Shown here: positions 1 to 10,349 of the stretch, in pieces
Layout: each line of letters begins with the position of its first letter
Position numbering within the stretch: the stretch's first letter is position 1
Assembly: GCF_029815055.1 (NCBI RefSeq)
Contig: NZ_JAPPWA010000001.1
Span: 137,635 to 201,634 of the forward strand
Reading direction: 5' to 3'
Length of the DNA: 64,000 bases
From: Ignatzschineria sp. RMDPL8A
GTDB lineage: Bacteria; Pseudomonadota; Gammaproteobacteria; Cardiobacteriales; Wohlfahrtiimonadaceae
The notes under the pieces: model-generated
The model's input: only the letters and a program-made list of their open reading frames with translations
Databases searched by the model: none
Told to the model about the DNA's origin: nothing
Made by a program: the position numbers and the translations under genes

Positions 1-70
1 GTGGAACCGCATCACGTGGGAATTCCACGTCAACGACGGCACCAATCACCTGAACTATTTTCCCTGACAT
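1..70 (-). CDS. atpD: ATP synthase F1 beta subunit, N-terminal fragment
   Basis: Only the first 23 codons are inside the window. Read on the minus strand from an ATG at 70 they give MSGKIVQVIGAVVDVEFPRD and then AVP, the conserved beta-barrel start of F1 beta. The gene follows atpG by 44 bases in the usual atpIBEFHAGDC order, so it is the next gene of the same operon and the catalytic nucleotide-binding subunit of the synthase. The P-loop and catalytic residues lie beyond the window edge and cannot be judged. Confidence 0.95.
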   Translation of the reverse strand, partial: MSGKIVQVIGAVVDVEFPRDAVP

Positions 71-114
71 ACTCTCTTTAAACCTCGTTTAATTCAAAAT
101 CTTTTAACGTTTAA

Positions 115-1011
115 TTAGTTAATGGCCGCAGCACCACCGACAATCTCAGAAATCTCTTGAGTAATTGCCGCTTGACGAGCCTTGTTATATACAAGTTGTA
201 ACTCATCAATAAGATCACTTGCGTTATCACTCGCTGCTTTCATCGCAATCATACGAGCCGCCATCTCACAGGCAATGTTTTCAACCACTGATTGGTAAAT
301 CACATACTCAATATAACGATCCAGCACTAACTCGATTAACGCTTCGGGTGCAGTGTCATACACATAATCCCAACTCATGGTTTGACTTAGCGCTGCTTGC
401 TCAGCGACGCTCTCATGAGCTTCAAGACTTTCAGCGACCACAGGTAGTAATTTAGTGCCCACTGGTTGTTGAGTCATCGTGTTAACGAAAATGTTCGAGA
501 ACACGTGTAACTCATCGATTTCACCATCGCGATAACGATCTAACACCGTTGTAGTTAAACCGATTAATTCTGCAGAAGTTGGTGTGTCTGACACACTATC
601 AGACGCAATCACATTACCACCGTAGCGGTTAAAGAATGTCGTTGCTTTGTTACCAATGGTAGCAACATCAACTTCAATGCCTTCTTTTTGCCACTTAGCT
701 AATGACTCGGATACGATTTTAAATAAGTTATTATTTAAACCGCCACACAGACCACGATCACTGCTCACCACGATAATTCCAACGCGTTTTACTTCACGCG
801 GGGTTAAATACTCATGCTGGTATTCTTCTTTGGTCGCTTGTGATAGATGGGAAGCTAAACGAAGGAGTTGCATAACGTAAGGACGAGAGCGTTGCATTTG
901 CTCTTGAGTTTTACGCATTTTACTTGCAGCAACCATCTCCATTGCACTCGTGATTTTCTGAGTGTTGCCGATACTTTTAATTTTTTTGCGTACTTCTTTT
1001 CCAGCAGACAT
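115..1011 (-). CDS. atpG: ATP synthase F1 gamma subunit
   Basis: Encodes 298 residues of the central rotor stalk of F1Fo ATP synthase, which couples rotation of the c-ring to conformational change in the alpha/beta hexamer. The N-terminal helix (GKEVRKKIKSIGNTQKIT, residues 4-21) and the C-terminal helix rich in small residues (QEISEIVGGAAAIN) form the coiled-coil shaft and are family signatures. The middle contains the SDRGLCGGLN motif. Length is close to the E. coli protein. An AGGAA ribosome site lies about seven bases before the ATG. It sits between atpA and atpD on the minus strand. The product acts at the cytoplasmic face of the inner membrane. Confidence 0.97.
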   Translation of the reverse strand: MSAGKEVRKKIKSIGNTQKITSAMEMVAASKMRKTQEQMQRSRPYVMQLLRLASHLSQATKEEYQHEYLTPREVKRVGIIVVSSDRGLCGGLNNNLFKIVSESLAKWQKEGIEVDVATIGNKATTFFNRYGGNVIASDSVSDTPTSAELIGLTTTVLDRYRDGEIDELHVFSNIFVNTMTQQPVGTKLLPVVAESLEAHESVAEQAALSQTMSWDYVYDTAPEALIELVLDRYIEYVIYQSVVENIACEMAARMIAMKAASDNASDLIDELQLVYNKARQAAITQEISEIVGGAAAIN

Positions 1012-1076
1012 TAAATTTCCTACCTAACTATTTAAATGAACCGAAAACTTCATCAATTGCGTGATGACGCTTGATT

Positions 1077-2621
1077 CTATTTCCAGCTCTCACCTTTTTT
1101 GAAACTGCTAACAATTTTGTCTAATTTCGCAATGACATCATCGTTATAAGCACCTGTTTGATCAATTTCTGCCATAAATTCAGGCTCAGAAATTTTCGCT
1201 TCAGCGATAAGGCCTTTACAGAACGCTTCCATCTCTTCGATAGGTAAATTGTCCATGTATTCACGGTCAATTGCGTAAAGTAAGATCGCCATTTCAGATA
1301 CAGCGTATGGACGGTATTGAGCTTGTTTCATAAGTTCCATCGCACGTTTACCGTGTTCAAGTTGCTTACGAGTTGCTTCGTCAAGATCTGATGCGAATTG
1401 TGAGAACGCTGCAAGTTCGCGGTACTGAGCTAATGCTAAACGGATACCACCGCCAAGCTTACTCATGATACGAGTTTGCGCTGCACCCCCAACACGCGAT
1501 ACCGAGATACCTGCGTTGATCGCTGGTCTGAAACCTGAGTTAAAGAGGTCAGTTTCAAGGAAGATCTGTCCGTCAGTGATCGAAATTACGTTAGTAGGAA
1601 CGAATGCTGATACGTCGCCTGCTTGTGTTTCAATAATCGGTAATGCAGTTAAAGAACCTGTTTTACCTTTCACTTCGCCGTTTGTGAACGCTTCAACATA
1701 GTCTGCGTTAACGCGCGCTGCACGCTCAAGAAGACGTGAGTGGAGATAGAAAATATCACCAGGGAACGCTTCACGACCTGGAGGACGACGAAGAAGAAGT
1801 GAAATTTGACGATACGCAACCGCTTGTTTAGAGAGGTCATCATAGATGATAAGCGCATCTTCACCACGGTCGCGGAAGTATTCACCCATTGTACAACCTG
1901 CGTATGCAGAGAGGTACTGAATTGCTGCTGAGTCTGATGCTCCTGCGGCAACTACGATGGTGTGATCCATTGCACCGTGTTCTTCTAATTTATTTACGAT
2001 GTTTGCAATCGTTGAGTTTTTCTGACCAATTGCAACATAGATACATTTTACGCCAGTGCCTTTTTGATTGATGATTGTGTCAATCGCAAGCGCTGTTTTA
2101 CCCGTTTGACGGTCACCGATGATAAGCTCACGCTGACCACGCCCAACAGGAACCATTGAGTCAATTGAGATATAACCGGTTTGTAATGGTTCATCAACGG
2201 ATTGACGCTCGATAACACCTGGCGCAACTTTTTCGATAGGAGCGGTTAATGATGTACCTAAATCGCCTTTACCATCGATCGGGTTACCTAATCCGTCAAC
2301 GACGCGACCTAATAATTCAGGTCCGATTGGTACTTCCATGATACGGCCAGTACATCTAACTGTGTCACCTTCTGACACAGAGTTATAATCTCCAAGGAGT
2401 ACTACCCCAACGGAATCACGCTCGAGGTTTAATGCTAAACCGCTAACGCCGTTAGGAAGTTCAACCATCTCACCTTGCATCACAGAATTGATTCCGTGAA
2501 CTTGAGCAATTCCATCAGTAAGACTTACTACTGTACCTTCGGTTCTTTCTTCAGGCTTTAGTTCAAATTCTTCTATCTTGGATTTAATGAGATCACTGAT
2601 CTCAGATGGATTTAATTGCAT
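1077..2621 (-). CDS. atpA: ATP synthase F1 alpha subunit
   Basis: 514 residues, the usual length. This is the non-catalytic nucleotide-binding subunit that alternates with beta in the F1 hexamer. Walker A GDRQTGKT is at residues 169-176, and the surrounding [13 protein letters not shown] and the later [16 protein letters not shown] segment are alpha signatures. The N-terminal [11 protein letters not shown] segment is the peripheral-stalk (delta) docking region. An AGAGGAAG ribosome site precedes the ATG. It is the sixth gene of the atp operon, 65 bases upstream of atpG. Nothing is missing or unusual. Confidence 0.98.
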   Translation of the reverse strand: MQLNPSEISDLIKSKIEEFELKPEERTEGTVVSLTDGIAQVHGINSVMQGEMVELPNGVSGLALNLERDSVGVVLLGDYNSVSEGDTVRCTGRIMEVPIGPELLGRVVDGLGNPIDGKGDLGTSLTAPIEKVAPGVIERQSVDEPLQTGYISIDSMVPVGRGQRELIIGDRQTGKTALAIDTIINQKGTGVKCIYVAIGQKNSTIANIVNKLEEHGAMDHTIVVAAGASDSAAIQYLSAYAGCTMGEYFRDRGEDALIIYDDLSKQAVAYRQISLLLRRPPGREAFPGDIFYLHSRLLERAARVNADYVEAFTNGEVKGKTGSLTALPIIETQAGDVSAFVPTNVISITDGQIFLETDLFNSGFRPAINAGISVSRVGGAAQTRIMSKLGGGIRLALAQYRELAAFSQFASDLDEATRKQLEHGKRAMELMKQAQYRPYAVSEMAILLYAIDREYMDNLPIEEMEAFCKGLIAEAKISEPEFMAEIDQTGAYNDDVIAKLDKIVSSFKKGESWK

Positions 2622-2652
2622 CTTTTAAATCTTCCTCTATATAAAGTTAAAC

Positions 2653-3201
2653 TTAATTCATTGATCGGATCATGCTATTAAGACGACCCAAGATCGAACC
2701 ATCAATGACTAAATCATCTATTTTTAAAATAGCACCACCTATTAAGGAAGGCGAAATGGTTACCGTTATTTCAACATCTTGATTGAAGCGTCTTTTGAGC
2801 GCATCAACAAACATTTTTTCTTGCGTCTTAGTGAGCTCATAAGCCGTTTCAATTGTTGCACGGATTATATTTTGCTCTGCTAGCAAGCGCTCGTTAAAGT
2901 CGTCATAAATAGATGGCAATAGATCGTAGCGCTTCTCTTCACATATTAGTTTGAGGAAGTTTCGCTCTTCTTGGACGAGATCTCGTTTGAGCGCGTGCCC
3001 AACTAAATCTACCAACACATCTTCGACCTGTTGAGATACCAAATCAGGCACTTTTATGAAGTTATTCACCTTCTCATCAAGCACTAATTCTTTTAACGTA
3101 CGTAAAAATAGATCCCAGTTCGATGAACTTGCTGGAGTCTCTTTTGCGATCTCAAATAATGCCTTCGCATAAGGTCTTGCTACGGTTACTAGTTCTGCCA
3201 T
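2653..3201 (-). CDS. atpH: ATP synthase F1 delta subunit
   Basis: 182 residues. The delta subunit (the OSCP equivalent) joins the top of F1 to the b-subunit stalk. The helical N-terminal domain starts TVARPYAKALFEIA, the family hallmark, and the C-terminal part ends with the conserved LIGGAILKIDDLVIDGSI motif. It lies between atpF and atpA in the standard order. The ribosome-binding site is weak, which is common inside this operon where translation is coupled. Confidence 0.96.
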   Translation of the reverse strand: MAELVTVARPYAKALFEIAKETPASSSNWDLFLRTLKELVLDEKVNNFIKVPDLVSQQVEDVLVDLVGHALKRDLVQEERNFLKLICEEKRYDLLPSIYDDFNERLLAEQNIIRATIETAYELTKTQEKMFVDALKRRFNQDVEITVTISPSLIGGAILKIDDLVIDGSILGRLNSMIRSMN

Positions 3202-3268
3202 ATCATTTATAACTTAAATTTAATTACCAAAATGCTCTTTACAAATATAAAGAGCATAATCTGAATGA

Positions 3269-3739
3269 TTAAAGTTGATTCGCTAAATCTTCTAAAAGTT
3301 TAGCATGTGTGTTCTTATCAACTTCTTTCTCTACGATCTTACTTGCACCGAGAATACTTAACGCTACAACTTCTTCTCTGAGCTTCTCTTTAATCTGACC
3401 TAATTCAGCATCGATTTTGTTACGCGCCGCATCGAGTTCTCTTTCGCCAGCGAGTCGTGCATCTTCTTTTGACTTCGCGACTAAACTTTCCGCACTTGAT
3501 TGCGCCTTACCGACTAAATTAGAAGCCTCCAATCTTGCCTCTTGCATTACAACTTGAGCATCTGATTCTGCTCTAGCTTTAGCCTCGACGCTATCTTCTG
3601 CGGCTTTTAAACCATCAGCGATTTTCGCGCGTCTCTCATCTAAAGCTTTGATTAGGGGTGGCCAAATGAATTTCATTACCACCCAAACCAATGTAAAGAA
3701 GACGGCAAATTGGGCAAACAAGGTTGAACTTAAATTCAT
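3269..3739 (-). CDS. atpF: ATP synthase Fo b subunit
   Basis: 156 residues, the same length as E. coli b. It has a single N-terminal membrane helix (about residues 5-25, including [20 protein letters not shown]) followed by a long charged amphipathic helix with heptad-like spacing (about 30-130), which dimerises as the peripheral stalk. The [18 protein letters not shown] segment after the membrane helix is characteristic. An AAAGGAA ribosome site lies just upstream. It sits between atpE and atpH. Confidence 0.96.
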   Translation of the reverse strand: MNLSSTLFAQFAVFFTLVWVVMKFIWPPLIKALDERRAKIADGLKAAEDSVEAKARAESDAQVVMQEARLEASNLVGKAQSSAESLVAKSKEDARLAGERELDAARNKIDAELGQIKEKLREEVVALSILGASKIVEKEVDKNTHAKLLEDLANQL

Positions 3740-3809
3740 TACATTATTCCTTTACTGTCTGCACAAATACCTAAATATTCTTCTTAAAAAATTATGTCTC
3801 GATTCGTTA

Positions 3810-4049
<240 letters not shown>

Positions 4050-4104
4050 CTAATTAATAAAAAACTTACTTTACAGTGAAAAAACAATCAAACGATTGAA
4101 ACCT

Positions 4105-4947
<843 letters not shown>

Positions 4948-5286
4948 CTATCTTTTTGTAAAAGAAAATAGTATGTACCCTAGCGGCACTTGCGTTATCA
5001 GGATCACCCCGACTAAAAACGCCCCTAAATTGGGTTCCCCTAATACTTTAATGCTTATGAAAAATAAGACAAGTATAAAAACTTTATTTAGAAGAACACC
5101 TAACCAAAAGAAGAGCTGACTGTATTTAGTCAGAGCTATGTTGACCGCTAAAAACAGATTCGGAATCAACAATGACAACCCTGCCAATAAGAGCGATATA
5201 GCTGCCACACCGTCAAATGCTATATAGGCAAAAATGGTTGATGCCAGTAACACGATGGCTTGATATGCAACTATTTTGGGTATCAT
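4948..5286 (-). CDS. atpI: AtpI-family ATP synthase assembly/accessory membrane protein
   Basis: 112 residues with four predicted membrane helices (about 8-28, 30-50, 60-80 and 83-105). It is the first gene of the atp operon. AtpI family proteins are poorly conserved and are thought to help c-ring assembly or Mg2+ supply. Identification rests on position directly before atpB, length and topology rather than on residues. The ATG follows an AGAGGGCGTTGAG stretch about 24 bases after the predicted transcription start. Confidence 0.85.
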   Translation of the reverse strand: MIPKIVAYQAIVLLASTIFAYIAFDGVAAISLLLAGLSLLIPNLFLAVNIALTKYSQLFFWLGVLLNKVFILVLFFISIKVLGEPNLGAFLVGVILITQVPLGYILFSFTKR

Positions 5287-5316
5287 TTACTCAACGCCCT
5301 CTTTAATTGAGTCATG

Positions 5317-5345
5317 ATTATAAACGTAGCCCATCCCTTGGTCAA
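5317..5345 (-). promoter_or_regulatory. sigma70 promoter of the atp operon
   Basis: On the minus strand a TTGACC -35 box (5340-5345) is separated by exactly 17 bases from a perfect TATAAT -10 box (5317-5322). Transcription should start near 5310, giving a leader of about 24 bases before atpI. This is the best sigma70 match I found in the window and marks atpI as the start of its own transcription unit, separate from parB upstream. Confidence 0.85.
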
Positions 5346-5373
5346 ATAAAATTCCAAAAAGACTACACCTCAA

Positions 5374-6258
5374 TCAATTAGCTTGATTTTTAATCTTTTC
5401 GAGGATGCCATCGAGCTCATCAAGGGAGTTATATTTAATCACTACCTGCCCCTTTCCTTGGCGCTGCTCTTTAATCTCAATGAGCGCCCCGAGATACTCC
5501 CCTAAACTTCGTTCGAGCGAAATAAGATCTGCATCTTTCTCTTTCGCGGGCGACCCTTTCGCCCCTTTAGCAAGATCTTTACGCTGTTTCACTAAACGCT
5601 CTGTCTCGCGAACGGTAAGCTCTTTTTCCACAATCAATTTCGCAACGGCATCTTGCTCTTTTTTCGATAAGGTTAATAACGCGCGCGCGTGTCCCATATC
5701 AAGTTTTCGCTCGGCTAAGAGCGATTGCACATACTCGGTTAATTCAAGTAGGCGAAGTGCATTACTAATGGATGAACGCGACCGACCGATCACCTCACCT
5801 GCTTCTTGATGGGTGAGTTCAAATTCCGCCACTAATCGTGAAATCGCGAGCGAGGTTTCAATGGGATTTAAATCTTCCCGCTGAATATTTTCAATCAGCG
5901 AGATCGCGAGCGCCTCTTGATCGTTAATCTTACGCACAATCACCGGCACAACTTTAAGGCCCGCTAATTGGGATGCGCGCCAGCGACGTTCTCCGGCTAA
6001 AATCTCAAAGGTTGCGCCATTACGCGCCTCAATCGGACGTACCACAATCGGCTGAATAATCCCTTGCGCCTTAATGGAATCGGCAAGGGCTTCGAGCGCC
6101 TCCTCTTCAAAGTATCGGCGAGGCTGATATTCACCGGGAGTTAAACGTTCGATCGCAATTTTTTTAACATCCGCGCCATCCGTAGAAGCAGCTTCTTCAC
6201 GGGGAGTGGTTTGACTTAATAATACGCCGAGTCCACGGCCTAATCCTCGTTTTTTCAC
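5374..6258 (-). CDS. parB: Chromosome partitioning protein ParB
   Basis: 294 residues from a GTG start. ParB binds parS, loads as a CTP-dependent sliding clamp and drives origin segregation with ParA. Seen: basic N-terminus KKRGLGRGL, the ParA-stimulating arginine region; the ParB/Srx fold with GERRWRAS (about 89-96) and ENIQREDLNPIE (about 123-134), which are the CTP/clamp motifs; a helix-turn-helix about 150-170; and a C-terminal dimerisation segment. The frame stays open further upstream, but GTG at 6258 is chosen because AGAGGG lies just before it and it starts four bases after the parA stop. A parS-like sequence occurs at 15442-15457. Confidence 0.95.
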   Translation of the reverse strand: MKKRGLGRGLGVLLSQTTPREEAASTDGADVKKIAIERLTPGEYQPRRYFEEEALEALADSIKAQGIIQPIVVRPIEARNGATFEILAGERRWRASQLAGLKVVPVIVRKINDQEALAISLIENIQREDLNPIETSLAISRLVAEFELTHQEAGEVIGRSRSSISNALRLLELTEYVQSLLAERKLDMGHARALLTLSKKEQDAVAKLIVEKELTVRETERLVKQRKDLAKGAKGSPAKEKDADLISLERSLGEYLGALIEIKEQRQGKGQVVIKYNSLDELDGILEKIKNQAN

Positions 6259-6262
6259 GCTC

Positions 6263-7039
6263 TTACCCTCTTCTATTTCGTTTAATGACTTCACGCGCGA
6301 GCTCTGTATAGGCCTCTGCCCCTTTCGATTTATCATCATAAACCGTAATCGGAACGCCGTAACTTGGCGCTTCAGCAAGGCGAACGTTGCGAGGAATAAT
6401 CGTCTCAAATACAAGTTTCTCAAAGTGCGCAACGAGCTCATCGGAGACCTGTTCAGAGAGCGAATTTCGCCCATCATACATCGTCCGCAGCACGCCCATA
6501 ATCGCAAGATCAGGATTGGTCGTCGCTTTGACGGTATCGATCGTCTCCATTAATGAGGTAATTCCTTCGAGCGCATAATATTCACATTGCACCGGAATAA
6601 TCACATGGCTTGAGGCGGTGAGCGCATTGATCGTCAACATATTCAGAGATGGCGGGCAATCGAGCACGATAAAATCAAAGTTCGACTCAATCGCAGCAAG
6701 CATCCGTTTTAAGGTATACGCGCCCTCCTCTTTTTGGGCTAACAGCACCTCAGCGCCGGTTAGATCGGAGTTCGCTCCCATTAAGCGCAAGCCTTGCTTT
6801 TCAAGATCGATAATCGCATCCGCAAGCGACGCCTCCCCAAGGAGCACATCGACAATGCCATATTCCAGCTCATATTTATTCACCCCAATCCCCATCGTGG
6901 CATTGCCTTGAGGATCAAGATCGATCAGTAGCACATTGGGACGCATCTTGCTCTCTGTGAGCGTTGATGCAAGGTTAACCGCCGTCGTGGTCTTCCCTAC
7001 CCCACCTTTTTGGTTAGTAATTGCGATTATAGTAGCCAC
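6263..7039 (-). CDS. parA: Chromosome partitioning ATPase ParA (Soj type)
   Basis: 258 residues of a deviant Walker ATPase that binds nucleoid DNA when ATP-bound and relays the ParB-parS complex. KGGVGKTT is at residues 11-18, the switch motif LLIDLDPQGN follows at about 37-46, and FIVLDCPPSLN is further on. Starts with GTG, preceded by GAAGGAA. It lies between rsmG and parB, the order found near many bacterial origins. The length (no N-terminal helix-turn-helix) marks the chromosomal rather than plasmid type. Confidence 0.96.
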   Translation of the reverse strand: MATIIAITNQKGGVGKTTTAVNLASTLTESKMRPNVLLIDLDPQGNATMGIGVNKYELEYGIVDVLLGEASLADAIIDLEKQGLRLMGANSDLTGAEVLLAQKEEGAYTLKRMLAAIESNFDFIVLDCPPSLNMLTINALTASSHVIIPVQCEYYALEGITSLMETIDTVKATTNPDLAIMGVLRTMYDGRNSLSEQVSDELVAHFEKLVFETIIPRNVRLAEAPSYGVPITVYDDKSKGAEAYTELAREVIKRNRRG

Positions 7040-7102
7040 ACGTTTCCTTCAACTATCAATTTAATTATCGATGAAACAAAATGAAAGTATATCAAATATC
7101 AT

Positions 7103-7744
7103 CTAACTGTCTTGCCGAGAAAGTAACACAAGATGACGTGCCTCATTTAATTTAGGCACCGAAAGCGCGATCACCTCCGACTGCCACGCCGGATCAATCT
7201 CGCCCCACTCTGCCTCATCAAAGCGCCCTTTCATCGCCGCAAACGCACCATTTTCAGCTAACAGATGGCTCGACCAATTGGTAAAGTCCGCCGCACTGGC
7301 AAACGCCCGTGAGAGCACAAGATCAAATCCTGTTTCGGGGGTATAATCCTGCACGCGTGAATGGATCACTTCAACGTTTTTAAGCCCGAGCTCCATCACC
7401 ATCTGCGTGATAAATCGCGTGCGTTTATTATTACTATCTAGCAAGGTAAATGAAGCATCCGGCATCACAATCGCGAGCGGAATTCCGGGAAGTCCCGCGC
7501 CAGAACCGACATCGATAAAGCGCCCATCTTTACAGCGCGCCTCTAAATGCGGTTTAAGCACAAGGGAATCGAGCAGATGCTTAATCACCATCTCCGCAGG
7601 ATCGGTAATCGCGGTAAGATTATAAGCACGATTCCAGAGTAGCATGCCATCTAGATAGCGTTTTAATAATACTGCTTCCGCCTCACTCACCGAAAAAGAA
7701 AGTTCTGCGAGCGCGTTATTGACTAGGGTTTGATCAACACTCAT
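7103..7744 (-). CDS. rsmG: 16S rRNA G527 N7-methyltransferase RsmG (GidB)
   Basis: 213 residues. Transfers a methyl group from SAM to N7 of G527 in 16S rRNA; loss of the E. coli and Mycobacterium enzymes gives low-level streptomycin resistance (known for the family). The SAM-binding loop FIDVGSGAGLPGIPLAI is at about residues 76-92, and LLWNRAYNLTAITDP before it is a GidB signature. It normally pairs with mnmG; here the upstream neighbour is moeA (18 bases away), so that gene pair has been broken. parA follows 63 bases later. Confidence 0.96.
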   Translation of the reverse strand: MSVDQTLVNNALAELSFSVSEAEAVLLKRYLDGMLLWNRAYNLTAITDPAEMVIKHLLDSLVLKPHLEARCKDGRFIDVGSGAGLPGIPLAIVMPDASFTLLDSNNKRTRFITQMVMELGLKNVEVIHSRVQDYTPETGFDLVLSRAFASAADFTNWSSHLLAENGAFAAMKGRFDEAEWGEIDPAWQSEVIALSVPKLNEARHLVLLSRQDS

Positions 7745-7762
7745 CTTAGTTTGATTCCTCTA

Positions 7763-8965
7763 TTATTTATCGAGCGGGAAAATGCGCACCCACTCCCCTT
7801 CGCGGGTCTCTTGATTCGGGAGCATCTCAATTAAGCAATTGGCATGACTCAATCCGCTCAACATTGCCGAGCCTTGGAATTCCACCGCTTTCACGGCGTA
7901 ATCGCCATTTTCATCCACAAAGTACGTCCCACGTAAAAATTCACGACGGGGTTCGATGCGAGTTTTCGTAAAGGCGATTTTAGCGCGCATTTGCGGAAGA
8001 CGAGGCGATTTTCCTAAAATTTTGCGCAATACCGGCATGACTAAGACATAAAAAGTCGCATACGCCGATACCGGATTTCCGGGAAGCATAAAGATGTAGC
8101 ACTCGCCAATTTTACCCCAACCAAAAGGTTTCCCGGGTTTAATCGCTAAACGCCACTCCATCAATTCACCAAGCTCGCGGATCGCTTTACTGACAAAATC
8201 CGCCTCACCAACGGACGCGCCGCCGCTTAATAAAATAATATCGTTCTCTTTCGAGGCCGTTAAGAGATGCTCTTTCAGCGCCTCATATTCGTCTTTTAAA
8301 ATGCCGCCATCACGGGGATTAAAATCGTTTTTCAGCCACGATAATAATTGGTAACGGTTCGCATCGTGAATCTGATTGGCTCCCAAGGTTTCCCACGGCT
8401 CGCACAATTCATCACCCGTTGAAAAGACCGTTGTGCGCACTGCTGAGTAAACCTCAAGCTCGAACGCCCCTTGAGAGGCGCAGAGTGCAATGGCCGCAGG
8501 GTCGAGATAATGGTCTTTTTCAAAGAGCACATCGCCCGCTTTAATCTCTTCGGCTTGATAACGAATATTTTTGCCGATCGCAATGGGCTTGGTGAGTTTT
8601 ACCACCGTTTGATCGCCCACAGTTTCGGTTTCTGTATGCTCTTGGATCACCACCGTAGTCGCGCCTTTTGGCGTTGGGGCGCCCGTAAAAATGCGCGCTG
8701 CCTCACCCTCGTTTAATTCAAAATCCGCCGAACCGCCCGCCATAATTCGCCCCACTACCGGAAATTCGGTCAACTCGCCAGTTGAATCACAAAGCGCATA
8801 ACCATCCATCGCACTATTATCAAAGGACGGCGTATCGTATTTTGCCACCACAGGCACCGCTAAACGGCGACCAGATGCCTCAAGCAGGGAGACTTTTTCG
8901 GTTTTTAAAGTGAGCTCGATATCGTCAAGCAATGTTTTAAGGGCAACTTCGTAATCTAATAACAT
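7763..8965 (-). CDS. moeA: Molybdopterin molybdenumtransferase MoeA
   Basis: 400 residues. Inserts molybdate into adenylylated molybdopterin to give molybdenum cofactor. The FDNSAMDGYAL motif at about 48-58, the central GGASVGEADF and KPGKPFGWG segments of the MoaB/MogA-like domain, and LPGNPVSAYATF are all MoeA markers. The stop of mobA lies two bases upstream of its ATG, so translation is probably coupled. It is the fourth of a moaD-moaE-mobA-moeA run. Confidence 0.96.
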   Translation of the reverse strand: MLLDYEVALKTLLDDIELTLKTEKVSLLEASGRRLAVPVVAKYDTPSFDNSAMDGYALCDSTGELTEFPVVGRIMAGGSADFELNEGEAARIFTGAPTPKGATTVVIQEHTETETVGDQTVVKLTKPIAIGKNIRYQAEEIKAGDVLFEKDHYLDPAAIALCASQGAFELEVYSAVRTTVFSTGDELCEPWETLGANQIHDANRYQLLSWLKNDFNPRDGGILKDEYEALKEHLLTASKENDIILLSGGASVGEADFVSKAIRELGELMEWRLAIKPGKPFGWGKIGECYIFMLPGNPVSAYATFYVLVMPVLRKILGKSPRLPQMRAKIAFTKTRIEPRREFLRGTYFVDENGDYAVKAVEFQGSAMLSGLSHANCLIEMLPNQETREGEWVRIFPLDK

Positions 8966-8967
8966 CT

Positions 8968-9621
8968 CTATTCTCTCTCTAAAATCTGTAATTGATCGGC
9001 ACTATTGCAATTGGTAAAGGCTTTCGCGTCGCTCGCCTCATCAAACGGGCACACTTTGGCACCAAGATATTCTAGCAAACCGCGAATGCGCAATTGACGC
9101 TGATCGAGTAATTGATTCACATAATGGAGCTGCTCAATGCGCGCCACAAAATAACCATATTGATCGCGCCCACCGGCAGTTGGATAGGCGGCATTCAGGT
9201 TGTTTTTTTCGGCAAACTCAATTAAACGCTCCGTCATATTAAGCGGGATAAGCGGCCCATCACAACTTGCGAGCTGCAACCAGCCCCGCTTTGGCAGATG
9301 CGGTAGTGCTGAGGCAATCCCCGCAAGCGGCCCAAGGCCTTTTATCGCCGGAGTATCTTCCACCACAGGAAAGCCAAAGGCGCGATAAGCCTCCAAATCG
9401 GCATTTGCGGAAATCACCAAAGAACCCACTTGAGGCATTAATCGACGAATCACATGAGCAACAAGGGGCTCACCTTTAAAGGTTACCAGCCCCTTATTTT
9501 GATAATTCATGCGCCGCCCTTCCCCACCCGCAAGCAGGAGCGCGACGCGCGGTTCAATGTGATCCACCGAATTGCCGAAATCAAAGGAATCCCGGGAATC
9601 AAGAAAATCCAGATCCGCCAT
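8968..9621 (-). CDS. mobA: Molybdenum cofactor guanylyltransferase MobA
   Basis: 217 residues. Adds GMP from GTP to Mo-molybdopterin to make the guanine dinucleotide cofactor. The nucleotidyltransferase loop LLAGGEGRRM is at 29-38 with Lys at 43, and ASCDGPLIP supplies the metal-binding Asp. The open frame extends upstream through moaE, but the ATG at 9621 is preferred: it lies one base after the moaE stop (TAAGATG) with AAAGGA upstream. About 20 acidic N-terminal residues precede the Rossmann fold, slightly more than usual. Presence of MobA implies bis-MGD enzymes such as DMSO-reductase family members elsewhere in the genome. Confidence 0.92.
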   Translation of the reverse strand: MADLDFLDSRDSFDFGNSVDHIEPRVALLLAGGEGRRMNYQNKGLVTFKGEPLVAHVIRRLMPQVGSLVISANADLEAYRAFGFPVVEDTPAIKGLGPLAGIASALPHLPKRGWLQLASCDGPLIPLNMTERLIEFAEKNNLNAAYPTAGGRDQYGYFVARIEQLHYVNQLLDQRQLRIRGLLEYLGAKVCPFDEASDAKAFTNCNSADQLQILERE

Positions 9622-9622
9622 C

Positions 9623-10099
9623 TTAATCCTTTTTCGCCCACCGCTCAGCACGCTCAGCATCAGAGGCTTTCGCTTCCACCCACGCGCTTTGTCCGTCATC
9701 AAAATGCTCTTTTTTCCAGAACGGCGCATTGGTTTTAAGGTAATCCATAATAAATTCTGCCGCTTCAAAAGCATCTTTACGATGTTTTGAAGTGACCATT
9801 AAAAGCACAATGGGATCGTTCGCTTCGAGCCTTCCGACTCGATGGATCACCGTGCACCCTTCAATCTCCCAACGATTATCCGCCTCGTGAATAATCCGCT
9901 CGATCTCTTTTTCAGTCACCTTCGGGAAATATTCAAGTTCAAGGGCATTAAGTGCAGAATCATAATCAAATTCCCGCACCATGCCTTGAAAGGTCACGAG
10001 CGCTCCAACGCTTCCGGAGGCTTCAAGCAATTGTTTCTCTTCAAATAGCACATTGTAGGCCGCTTCCTGCACCACCACTTTGATCGATTGAATCGCCAT
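9623..10099 (-). CDS. moaE: Molybdopterin synthase catalytic subunit MoaE
   Basis: 158 residues. With MoaD it converts precursor Z (cPMP) to molybdopterin by sulfur transfer. Seen: GALVTFQGMVRE near residues 32-43, the HRVGRLEANDPIVLLMVTSKHR core, and the active-site PFWKKE at about 126-131 with the two catalytic lysines. The start codon lies directly after the moaD stop. The MoaD subunit that plugs its tail into this active site is encoded next door, so both halves of the synthase are made together. Confidence 0.96.
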   Translation of the reverse strand: MAIQSIKVVVQEAAYNVLFEEKQLLEASGSVGALVTFQGMVREFDYDSALNALELEYFPKVTEKEIERIIHEADNRWEIEGCTVIHRVGRLEANDPIVLLMVTSKHRKDAFEAAEFIMDYLKTNAPFWKKEHFDDGQSAWVEAKASDAERAERWAKKD

Positions 10100-10100
10100 C

Positions 10101-10349
10101 TTAACCTCCCGTTACCGGAGGAAGTAACGCAACTTTATCGCCGGCTTTAATCTCCACATCACCAAAATGAATCTCTTCATTAACCACAACGCGGAAGATA
10201 TTATTGGGCGCTAGGGTCGTTTCCCACAACTCGCCACGGGTACGCAGCGTCTCTAGAAGCGCTTCACTACTTCCCGCCGTCCACTCGAGCGACTCTTCAG
10301 CCACTCCAAGCGCCTCTTTTAAAAAGCCAAAATAGGTAATTTCAATCAT
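10101..10349 (-). CDS. moaD: Molybdopterin synthase sulfur carrier subunit MoaD
   Basis: 82 residues with a ubiquitin-like fold, ending in the obligatory LLPPVTGG tail; the terminal Gly-Gly is adenylylated and then carries the thiocarboxylate used by MoaE. The ATG overlaps the stop of the metal-transporter permease gene by four bases (ATGA), so the cofactor genes are translationally coupled to the transporter. No moaA, moaB or moeB is next to it; moaC is about 29 kb away. Confidence 0.95.
   Translation of the reverse strand: MIEITYFGFLKEALGVAEESLEWTAGSSEALLETLRTRGELWETTLAPNNIFRVVVNEEIHFGDVEIKAGDKVALLPPVTGG

Noticed and set aside
6259-6507. Longer parB frame starting inside parA
   Set aside because: The upstream extension reads through parA in another frame and lacks a ribosome site; the GTG at 6258 with AGAGGG fits ParB homologues.
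9622-9774. Longer mobA frame through the end of moaE
   Set aside because: The extra 51 residues are out-of-frame moaE; the ATG at 9621 has AAAGGA and normal coupling to the moaE stop.
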